Source: Nitrospina sp. UBA6727
Lineage (GTDB): Bacteria > Nitrospinota > Nitrospinia > Nitrospinales > VA-1
NCBI GenBank assembly: GCA_002454045.1
Contig: DKID01000014.1
Location: forward strand, 17,912-31,476
Direction of reading: 5' to 3'
Length of the DNA: 13,565 bases
How positions within the stretch are numbered: position 1 is the first letter of the stretch; every line of letters begins with the position of its first letter. Both the position numbers and the translations under genes were made by a program. This document shows positions 8,520-13,565 of this stretch, piece by piece. The notes under the pieces are model-generated. The model searched no databases and had not been told where the DNA came from. It worked only from the letters and a program-made list of their open reading frames with translations.

Positions 8520-8654
8520 TCAGACCGTCAAACGTTTCCTGCCTTTTCGCCGACGGTTTGCTAACACGCGTCGTCCCCCCACGGTGGAGCTTCGTTTGCG
8601 GAATCCGTGCACACGTTTTCGTTTGATATTGCTGGGTTGAAAAGTTCTTTTCAT
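8520..8654 (-). CDS. rpmH: 50S ribosomal protein L34
   Basis: Reading the minus strand from the ATG at 8654 gives 44 residues that begin MKRTFQPSNIKRKRVHGFRKR and end in GRKRLTV, the usual size and strongly basic composition of L34. It is a component of the large ribosomal subunit. AGGA lies eight bases before the start. It is first in the rpmH-rnpA-yidD-yidC-mnmE block and follows a strong promoter about 110 bases upstream. Confidence 0.97.
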   Translation of the reverse strand: MKRTFQPSNIKRKRVHGFRKRSSTVGGRRVLANRRRKGRKRLTV

Positions 8655-8740
8655 CGTATCTATCCTGAAAAAAGATTTCGCGCAACGCTACAAAACCCGC
8701 CGCGTTCCTGCCGAATCAAATGGTTGGATAACTGGATATT

Positions 8741-8764
8741 GCGGGAAAATTCGCGGGAAAATTT
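8741..8764 (-). repeat. two tandem 12-base repeats in the rpmH leader
   Basis: GCGGGAAAATTC and GCGGGAAAATTT (plus-strand reading) stand head to tail just downstream of the predicted transcription start of the rpmH operon. They could be a protein-binding site or part of leader RNA structure; nothing further can be said from sequence. Confidence 0.6.
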
Positions 8765-8782
8765 CGGTGGATTATTCCACCG
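8765..8782. promoter_or_regulatory. palindrome spanning the rpmH -10 box (operator candidate)
   Basis: CGGTGGA-TTAT-TCCACCG is a perfect inverted repeat with 7-base arms, centred on the -10 hexamer of the rpmH promoter. A dimeric regulator bound here would block RNA polymerase. No known operator consensus is recognised. In RNA, the palindrome would lie at or before the start site, so a DNA role is likelier. Confidence 0.55.
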
Positions 8783-8799
8783 GCAAGAGTTCATGTCAA
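8771..8799 (-). promoter_or_regulatory. strong sigma70-type promoter of the rpmH operon
   Basis: On the minus strand a perfect TTGACA (8799-8794) is followed after exactly 17 bases by AATAAT (8776-8771, 5/6). Transcription would begin near 8764, leaving a leader of about 110 bases before rpmH. This is the best promoter match in the window, fitting for a ribosomal-protein operon. Confidence 0.75.
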
Positions 8800-8874
8800 G
8801 AGATAATCCCTTTCTCCCGACGGCGGAGATTGTCGCGGAAAAAATTTAGCGGCGGCGATGACGATAGCGGCGAC

Positions 8875-10074
8875 TCATTGCGGTTGAATTTTTAGGAACC
8901 GTTTCTTGCCGACCTTGATGAAATATTCCCGGTTCCCAAATAACTGCTGATTCACGTCGAGAACTTTTTCTCCATTCACCGTCACCGACCCTTGCTGAAT
9001 CAGATGGCGCGCCGCCGAAGTGCTGTCGGTCATTTTGTGGTCTTTTAAAATATTGCAGATTCCCCGCGAACCGTCTCCCCAGCCTTTCACGACCGGGATG
9101 TCTTCGGGCAAATTCTTTTTCTTGAACACGTTTTCAAATTCGGTCAGAGCGGTTTCCGCAAGTTCGGGAGAATGGTAGCGCGCGACAATTTCTTTCGCCA
9201 AATTCATCTTGGCGTTTTTGGGATGCAAGGTTCCCGCCGCGGACTGTTTTTTCATGGTCGCCAATTCTTCCGCGCTGACTTGACTCAACAACTCGTAGTA
9301 GTGCCACATCAAGTCATCCGAGATGGACATGATTTTTCCGAACATTTCGTTTGGGACATCAAACACGCCGATGCTGTTGCCCAAGCTCTTGCTCATTTTT
9401 TGTACCCCGTTGGTCCCTTCCAACAAGGGCATGGTGAGGACGACCTGCGGCTTTTGTTTGTAAGCGCGTTGGAGGTCGCGACCAACGAGGAGATTAAATT
9501 TTTGGTCCGTGCCGCCTAACTCTACGTCGCTCTTCAAAGCCACGGAATCGTACCCTTGGATCAAGGGATACATCAACTCGTGAATGGAGACCGGCAGGTT
9601 TTGGGCGAGGCGTTTTTGAAAGTCATCCCGTTCCAACATGCGGGCGACGGTGTAATGCGCCGCGAGTTCGATCATGTTTGCCGGCGAAAACTTATTCATC
9701 CATTCGCTGTTGTACGCCACCGTGGTTTTGTTTTTATCCATGACTTTATAAACTTGCGTGAGATATGTTTTGGCGTTTTCTTTAATTTCCCGCGGCGTCA
9801 TATTTTTGCGGGTTTCGGAACGGCCAGTCGGGTCGCCGATCATCCCGGTGAAGTCACCAATTAAAAAAACGACATCGTGGCCGAGTTCCTGAAACTGCTT
9901 CATCTTGTGCAGAAGAACCGTGTGCCCGAGATGCAGGTCGGGAGCCGTGGGGTCAAACCCCGCCTTCACTCGCAATGGTTTTCCCAAGGCAAGCAGCGCG
10001 GCGAGGTCTTGTTCATTGATAATTTCGGCGGCGCCGCGGCGAATGGTTTTGAGTTGTTCCTGAACGGAGATCAT
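8875..10074 (-). CDS. tyrS: tyrosyl-tRNA synthetase
   Basis: This 399-residue class I aminoacyl-tRNA synthetase charges tRNA-Tyr with tyrosine. It shows the HIGH-type motif HLGH (48-51, in DLHLGHTVLLHKMKQFQ), the fold signature IGDFTGMIGDPTGR, ELGGTDQKFN for substrate binding, and the KMSKS motif at 226-230. An S4-type RNA-binding domain occupies about 335-399 (RHLIQQGSVTVNGEKV). Length and motifs match the bacterial TyrS branch with the KMSKS form. The ATG at 10074 lacks a strong Shine-Dalgarno sequence. A weak -10 (TATCAT) is visible upstream around 10110. It precedes the rpmH operon, which has its own promoter, so the two are probably separate units. Confidence 0.97.
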   Translation of the reverse strand: MISVQEQLKTIRRGAAEIINEQDLAALLALGKPLRVKAGFDPTAPDLHLGHTVLLHKMKQFQELGHDVVFLIGDFTGMIGDPTGRSETRKNMTPREIKENAKTYLTQVYKVMDKNKTTVAYNSEWMNKFSPANMIELAAHYTVARMLERDDFQKRLAQNLPVSIHELMYPLIQGYDSVALKSDVELGGTDQKFNLLVGRDLQRAYKQKPQVVLTMPLLEGTNGVQKMSKSLGNSIGVFDVPNEMFGKIMSISDDLMWHYYELLSQVSAEELATMKKQSAAGTLHPKNAKMNLAKEIVARYHSPELAETALTEFENVFKKKNLPEDIPVVKGWGDGSRGICNILKDHKMTDSTSAARHLIQQGSVTVNGEKVLDVNQQLFGNREYFIKVGKKRFLKIQPQ

Positions 10075-10276
10075 GCTTTTCGAGAAGGGAACCGACGGTA
10101 GTTTAATGATAGACTAAGCGCAGAAAACTAACACACGGCGGATGAATCCGCAACAGCGGCGCGGCGACAACGGCGGCGTCCACACAAATTTATCGCGCCT
10201 CCGTCATCGTCACCGTCGTCGAGTTGGTGGCGGCGGTTGTGATGGTGTTGTTGCCGACGGTGGTAGTCATCAAAAA
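10075..10276. other. divergent intergenic region with GC-rich inverted repeats
   Basis: This gap separates minus-strand tyrS from a plus-strand membrane protein gene. It holds a near-perfect palindrome GCGGAT-GA-ATCCGC (10138-10151), a GC-rich stretch with GGCGACAACGGCGGCG (about 10159-10174) and a longer inverted repeat CACCGTCG (10211-10218) / CGACGGTG (10255-10262) ending 14 bases before the plus-strand ATG. An open frame runs through from an ATG at 10142, but it would encode Gly/Arg/His-rich low-complexity sequence and is judged non-coding. It shares sequence character with other gaps in the window. Confidence 0.5.
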
Positions 10277-10660
10277 ATGGCAAACGAAAATTCGCAATCA
10301 AATCGGGTGGAAACTTTTGACCGCAGAGCCCGCAAGTTTGTTCACGCGGGTTACGGGTTCCTCGCCTTAAACCTGGCTTATCTTGCCATCGCAATGTTTT
10401 TTATTCCCTCGTTCGACTTGGGATTTTCGGCGCTCCTTTCTCTCGCGGCTTTTGTACTCCTCGCAGGTCTGCTGACCTATTACCTGATTAAAGGGAAGGA
10501 AATGCTGGCTCAGATTCTGGCTGTCATTTACGGAGCGCGGTCGATATTTTTGGTTTATTCTTTGACGGACGCAAACACTTTTCCCGCGGCGCCGTATTTC
10601 CTGCCTTGCCTCTTGACCATATTTTATCTGCTCGGACGGGCAGGGTGGGACTGGCCTTGA
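10277..10660 (+). CDS. small four-helix membrane protein, unknown function
   Basis: Taking the ATG at 10277 (MANENSQSN) gives 127 residues with a short charged cytosolic N-terminus and four hydrophobic stretches, roughly at 24-45, 48-70, 75-95 and 103-122. The frame could be extended to an ATG at 10142, but that adds 45 low-complexity residues encoded by an inverted-repeat region, so the shorter form is preferred. No catalytic motif is seen and I do not recognise the family. It may be co-transcribed with the methyltransferase 67 bases downstream. The ribosome binding site is weak (GGTGG, distant). Confidence 0.72.
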   Translation: MANENSQSNRVETFDRRARKFVHAGYGFLALNLAYLAIAMFFIPSFDLGFSALLSLAAFVLLAGLLTYYLIKGKEMLAQILAVIYGARSIFLVYSLTDANTFPAAPYFLPCLLTIFYLLGRAGWDWP

Positions 10661-10682
10661 GCCTCGCCGCCCGCCGCGGAAA

Positions 10683-10702
10683 CAATGAGCGACGGCTCGT
10701 TG
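10683..10702 (+). other. hairpin between the membrane protein and methyltransferase genes
   Basis: CAATGAGC-GACG-GCTCGTTG forms an 8-pair stem (one T:G wobble in RNA) with a four-base loop. No T-run follows, so it is not an intrinsic terminator. It could influence mRNA processing or translation of the gene starting 25 bases later. Confidence 0.4.
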
Positions 10703-10727
10703 CGCAACACGCTGGAAAAAATTTACT

Positions 10728-11843
10728 ATGCCCTCCCCTTTTGTAAAATCTACCGACCAACTTCCGCTAGTTACCGACGCGGGACGAAAGTTTCTCGGCT
10801 TGGAGCACACCAAGTCGCCAGAGTTGGCGCATCGCGTCCAATCCGTTTTCCAATATTTGAACGAGAACTTGGGATTCCCGGACACCGCGGCGGGGCGGGA
10901 AAATCAGGAAATGTTTAACCTGTTCACCCGCACGGTTTATCCTGAAATATTGATCGACCTTGCGGACTTGTTGTACGTTCAGCACGAACGTCCCGCGGTT
11001 TTTTTGAACTTGGAACATATCCACATCAACCTTCGCAAGACTCGTGCCGTTTTATCTCAACCGCCACAACAGGTGGATGAAAAGTTTTCCTTCTTGTTTC
11101 GCGAGTTGGTCAGCCTGATTAAAGAGGATCAGATTCTTTATAACGACCCCGCGTGGGTCACCTTGCTTAGCGAAAGTTATAGTTTTTATTTATTCCAAAC
11201 CGGGAACTTCCCGTGGGACAATCCGATGGAACAGGTGCCGCGTAATCTGAAAACTCCCTTGCTAGACGTGGCGACGGGGCTCGCCGGGTTCCGCTTGATT
11301 CACGACTGGCCCCGCGACTTTCCCGTGTTGACTCTAGCCGACAACATGCCTTTCATCATCAAGGGGCTGGTTCATTTCGTAAAACTTTCGGGGAAGGAAA
11401 ACATCGAAGTTCTGAATGTAGATTTCCCAGACGGCCCGATTCGCAAACCTTATGGATACATTCTCGCCAATAAGTTTCTGCATCATCTGCAACGAACCGA
11501 GCGCCGACAATTTCTGCGCTGGGCTACGGAAGCACTAGAGCCGGGAGGCTCCCTGCTGATTATGGATACCGACCTGGAATCTCAAATTCTAAAACGCGCC
11601 CGCAATCCGGAATACCGCAACAAACTGACGCGCGGCTATATCGAAACGCTGGTAGAAGTGGAAGAGAAATTTTGCGAGGCTTTGATTCAAGATGTGCGAG
11701 AAATTGGTTTCAATGTTTCGCGTTTTGATTTTCACGAATACGAAGATGAAACCGACGCCTACAGCCAACTCCCCGGCGACACGCTGTCGATAAAATTTGT
11801 CGGCTTGGAAATCACCGCCACCACCGGACTCAACGAGCGATAA
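10728..11843 (+). CDS. class I SAM-dependent methyltransferase, substrate unknown
   Basis: This 371-residue protein has a helical N-terminal half (about 1-170) and a Rossmann-fold methyltransferase half. Motif I is LLDVATGLAGF (178-188), the acidic end of strand 2 is LTLAD (201-205), motif IV-like sequence is YGYILANKFLHHL (242-254) and the post-motif is LEPGGSLLIMDTD (270-282), all typical of S-adenosylmethionine binding. The N-terminal half may bind substrate; I do not recognise a named subfamily. The ATG at 10728 has no strong ribosome binding site. The 3' end overlaps the first copy of a 50-base tandem repeat and is followed by a terminator. It converges on a ModE-type gene. Confidence 0.85.
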   Translation: MPSPFVKSTDQLPLVTDAGRKFLGLEHTKSPELAHRVQSVFQYLNENLGFPDTAAGRENQEMFNLFTRTVYPEILIDLADLLYVQHERPAVFLNLEHIHINLRKTRAVLSQPPQQVDEKFSFLFRELVSLIKEDQILYNDPAWVTLLSESYSFYLFQTGNFPWDNPMEQVPRNLKTPLLDVATGLAGFRLIHDWPRDFPVLTLADNMPFIIKGLVHFVKLSGKENIEVLNVDFPDGPIRKPYGYILANKFLHHLQRTERRQFLRWATEALEPGGSLLIMDTDLESQILKRARNPEYRNKLTRGYIETLVEVEEKFCEALIQDVREIGFNVSRFDFHEYEDETDAYSQLPGDTLSIKFVGLEITATTGLNER

Positions 11844-11907
11844 CTTTTTCCCGCCACCGTCACCTCACCGCTGCCGGACTCGGCGAGCAATAATTTTTTT
11901 CCCGCCG
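11826..11907. repeat. imperfect 50-base tandem duplication at the methyltransferase 3' end
   Basis: The last codons and stop of the methyltransferase, GGACTCAACGAGCGATAA (11826-11843), recur 50 bases later as GGACTCGGCGAGCAATAA (11876-11893). Both are followed by a T-run and CCCGCC. The second copy carries the hairpin that forms the terminator. Confidence 0.75.
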
Positions 11908-12347
11908 TCGTCGTCACCGTCATCATCGCCGCGACCGTCATCGTCACCACCGTCGTCTGCGCCGTCCCGCGCGGAAGTTGGCGCCTGTTGATGGTGGAGA
12001 AGTTTTTGCAAAGTTTTCCATTCGGTCAGCGTGGCGGTGTCGGCTTTTTTTCCCATCCGCCGATAAATCTGAATCGCCTTCTTTCCCGTGGGAGTCAACT
12101 TCGCGCCGCCGCCGCCCTTGCCTCCGGTGACGCTGGCGACCAAGGGTTTGGCGAAACATCGGTTCATCGTGTCCACCATGTTCCAAGCGCGACGGTAACT
12201 AAGACGACTTTCCCGCGCCGCTTGGGAGATGGACCCCACCCTGTCAATCGATTCCAACAAATCAACTTTCCCCGGTCCCAAGGCGATCAAATCTCCCGCA
12301 AGAATTCGGAATCGGCAGCGGACTGAATTTTTATTTTTCTCCGTCAA
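11865..12347 (-). CDS. ModE-type winged-helix DNA-binding protein with Asp/Gly-rich tail
   Basis: The core (IALGPGKVDLLESIDRVGSISQAARE, then LSYRRAWNMVDTMN, then GGKGGGGAKLTPTGKKAI) matches the N-terminal DNA-binding domain of ModE, the molybdate-responsive regulator. The molybdate-binding (Mop) domains are absent, so it is a stand-alone HTH protein and the ligand, if any, is unknown. The C-terminus instead has a highly acidic Asp/Gly stretch (DDGG, DDDG units) and then a basic end. Start: an in-frame ATG exists at 12422, but a perfect TATAAT lies inside that extension, and a TTG at 12347 has AAGGTG four bases upstream, so the TTG is preferred (160 residues). It is divergent from the 327-residue gene and may regulate it. 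Confidence 0.85.
   Translation of the reverse strand: MTEKNKNSVRCRFRILAGDLIALGPGKVDLLESIDRVGSISQAARESRLSYRRAWNMVDTMNRCFAKPLVASVTGGKGGGGAKLTPTGKKAIQIYRRMGKKADTATLTEWKTLQKLLHHQQAPTSARDGADDGGDDDGRGDDDGDDDGGKKIIARRVRQR
11870..11900 (+). terminator. intrinsic terminator of the methyltransferase gene
   Basis: GCTGCCG-GACT-CGGCgAGC forms a stem of seven pairs with one bulged G, then AATAA and seven Ts (11894-11900). It ends the plus-strand unit 27 bases after the stop and lies inside the coding end of the convergent ModE-type gene. Confidence 0.6.
11901..11969. repeat. three-base-periodic low-complexity tract
   Basis: The plus strand is built almost wholly of GTC, ATC, ACC, GCC and CGC units. It contains CCGTCATCGTCACC (11935-11948), which is exactly repeated in the gap at 10201-10214. 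Read on the minus strand it encodes the Asp/Gly tail of the ModE-type protein. Confidence 0.6.
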
Positions 12348-12507
12348 AGTACACCTTCGCGAAAAAAAACGGCGGCAACCAACGAGCAAACAAGCGGCGG
12401 GATTATAGCCCGCATCGTCCAAGTCGCGCCGGAATTTTTTTGTTTTTTTACTCTAAGATAGTATTAAATACCGTTGCGGCGCGTCCACAATTTCTTACGG
12501 GAGAAGT
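12348..12507. promoter_or_regulatory. divergent promoter region of the ModE-type and 327-aa genes
   Basis: On the minus strand a perfect TATAAT (12407-12402) would start transcription near 12395, giving a leader of about 48 bases to the TTG at 12347; no good -35 is seen. On the plus strand the AT-rich stretch around 12440-12470 has weak -10 candidates (TAGTAT, TTAAAT) and a palindrome GTATT-A-AATAC (12461-12471) that could be an operator. GGGAG at 12499-12503 is the ribosome binding site for the ATG at 12508. Confidence 0.45.
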
Positions 12508-13491
12508 ATGACAGGTTTAGTTAGGACTCCAGTTTTTGCCGATGACAACTTGATCAACCTGTATCATCTGAACGAGTTGTATCGGAACATCGCGACGGAA
12601 GTCTCGCGGCGAATGCGGGAAACTCACCGCATCGACATTCCCATCACCTCCGGAATCTGGGGCGGCACCTACCTCATCGCCCATCCCAACGGCTTGGCGA
12701 AACGGCGTATCTGGAGACTTTATTGCATCGTCAACCTTCCGCAAAATACTCCGTTGGACCAACACGCAAACATGGAAAAGTTGGTCGCGATATATTGCGA
12801 TGTGTTCAAAGAAGCGTTTGCTCCGCACGCGGAGTTCAAGTTGAACATGTGGGGCGGCCGCCTCCCATTCAGCAACTCCGCAAAACCTAGCCTGACTTTG
12901 CACATGGAAGACACCACCAAAACGGTGCGGTGGTTAAGAGCGTTCTTCGTTTGGAATCACGTCCCTTGGGAGGAGTCGATCATCAGCGACGCCGTGAGGA
13001 TCGTCAAGGAATACAAAGAACTTTTCGACCTGAAAAAAGGCGCGGTGGTAAAAGACTCGCGAGAAATTAAATACCTGCTCCAAGATATTATTATCATCTA
13101 CCGCACTCTCAAAAATGTTTGCAGTGAAGATTTTCAGGAACACGCCGACGCAATCGTCAGCAAAATGATGGAAAAGTTTTTAGCAGGTCTGCACGACCGG
13201 GATGAAATTTTTGACCTTTATGAAATAGTGTTTAACAATGCGCTCATCTACGGTTTCGAAGAAAGTTTAGAAGCACCTTTCGCGAAAGCGGGTCTCGATA
13301 TCCGCGACGTTGAAAATTGGCCCGTGGAAAAAATTAACTGGGTGCCCGATGAGTTGAAGGAAAAACTCATCCCCCCGATTCAGCAAGTGTTCGCGGGATT
13401 CAAGACGGAGTTGGAAAAAGAGGGCGACCCCGCGAAGCCGCGCACGGCGGGGGAATCGGATGGGCCGCCGCCACGCCGCGGTCCGCGATGA
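12508..13491 (+). CDS. unrecognised 327-residue protein
   Basis: I do not recognise this family. The protein is soluble by appearance, with no signal peptide or membrane helix. The N-terminal half is mixed, with SGIWGGTYLIAHP (48-60), WRLYCIVNLPQNT (69-81) and NMWGGRLPFSN (113-123), and looks like an alpha/beta domain. From about 157 to 300 it is mainly helical and charged. The last 20 residues are Pro/Arg/Gly-rich and disordered by composition; they are encoded by the first arm of the terminator stem. The ATG is well supported by GGGAG four bases upstream. Codon use resembles the neighbouring genes, so it appears a real resident gene. It is divergent from the ModE-type regulator. Confidence 0.8.
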   Translation: MTGLVRTPVFADDNLINLYHLNELYRNIATEVSRRMRETHRIDIPITSGIWGGTYLIAHPNGLAKRRIWRLYCIVNLPQNTPLDQHANMEKLVAIYCDVFKEAFAPHAEFKLNMWGGRLPFSNSAKPSLTLHMEDTTKTVRWLRAFFVWNHVPWEESIISDAVRIVKEYKELFDLKKGAVVKDSREIKYLLQDIIIIYRTLKNVCSEDFQEHADAIVSKMMEKFLAGLHDRDEIFDLYEIVFNNALIYGFEESLEAPFAKAGLDIRDVENWPVEKINWVPDELKEKLIPPIQQVFAGFKTELEKEGDPAKPRTAGESDGPPPRRGPR

Positions 13492-13520
13492 CGGCGACAA
13501 CGGCGGCGGATAGTTTTTTT
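13465..13520 (+). terminator. strong intrinsic terminator overlapping the 327-aa gene's 3' end
   Basis: CCGCCGCC (13465-13472) pairs with GGCGGCGG (13502-13509), and inside it CGCCG (13474-13478) pairs with CGGCG (13492-13496). The stem is followed by ATAG and seven Ts (13514-13520). The left arm lies within the coding sequence and the stop codon (13489-13491) is in the loop. Confidence 0.7.
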
Positions 13521-13552
13521 GTTCAAGTATGTAATTCCTTTTTTTATTTTTT

Positions 13553-13560
13553 ACGGAGGT
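13553..13560 (+). promoter_or_regulatory. ribosome binding site of a gene beyond the right edge
   Basis: ACGGAGGT is a near-perfect Shine-Dalgarno sequence, and the window ends five bases later, so a plus-strand start codon should lie within the next few bases. The 30 bases before it are AT-rich with T-runs. Confidence 0.55.
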
Positions 13561-13565
13561 TTATC

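Noticed and set aside
8720..8735. DnaA-box-like TTATCCAAC upstream of rpmH, considered as part of a replication origin
   Set aside because: Only one imperfect copy is present, with no cluster of boxes and no dnaA or dnaN nearby.
8820..8875. Intrinsic terminator after tyrS, suggested by six Ts on the minus strand
   Set aside because: The GC-rich sequence before the T-run consists of direct, not inverted, repeats and does not form a convincing stem.
10142..10276. N-terminal extension of the small membrane protein from an upstream ATG
   Set aside because: It encodes low-complexity Gly/Arg/His residues from an inverted-repeat region; the protein beginning MANENSQ looks complete without it.
77..12240. 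The recurring word GCGGGAAA / TTTCCCGC as a regulatory motif
   Set aside because: It also occurs inside several coding regions, so apart from the tandem pair in the rpmH leader it may only reflect composition.
1..13565. CRISPR arrays, tRNA or rRNA genes, transposases
   Set aside because: No regularly spaced repeats, cloverleaf sequence or transposase motifs were seen on either strand.

Overview
The window looks like a piece of chromosome from a Gram-negative bacterium of middling GC content. YidC has the long periplasmic domain of the Gram-negative type, and the conserved block rpmH-rnpA-yidD-yidC-mnmE is present. The tandem radical SAM proteins, a ModE-type regulator and several genes with no recognised family suggest an uncultured environmental lineage. 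A Nitrospinota or deltaproteobacteria-like origin is possible, but the sequence alone does not settle it.

Layout. Positions 1-1000 are visibly AT-richer than the rest. They hold the probable 5' end of a minus-strand gene running off the left edge (with its own promoter and ribosome binding site) and a minus-strand membrane-anchored pentapeptide-repeat protein. Positions 1113-4736 hold two tandem paralogous radical SAM proteins on the plus strand with a B12-binding-like N-terminal half; their product is unknown. They converge on the minus-strand block 8654-4830: rpmH (L34, 44 aa), rnpA, yidD, yidC and mnmE, read from a strong promoter at 8799-8771 that sits in a palindrome. Upstream of it, tyrS is also on the minus strand. 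From about 10100 the direction flips: a small four-helix membrane protein and a class I methyltransferase on the plus strand, then a convergent minus-strand ModE-type DNA-binding protein with an Asp/Gly-rich tail, then a divergent plus-strand gene of unknown function (327 aa) ending in a strong terminator. A ribosome binding site at the right edge announces another plus-strand gene.

How the parts fit. The central block is housekeeping: ribosomal protein L34, the RNase P protein, membrane-protein insertion (YidD, YidC), tRNA wobble uridine modification (MnmE) and tyrosyl-tRNA charging (TyrS). The flanks are accessory. The two radical SAM genes are surely co-transcribed (9 bases apart). The ModE-like regulator and the 327-aa gene share a 160-base divergent promoter region, so regulation of one by the other is a reasonable guess. 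Several intergenic gaps (about 4767-4830, 8840-8875, 10138-10262, 11901-11969, 13465-13509) contain similar GC-rich, three-base-periodic sequence that may be a dispersed repeat family of this genome.
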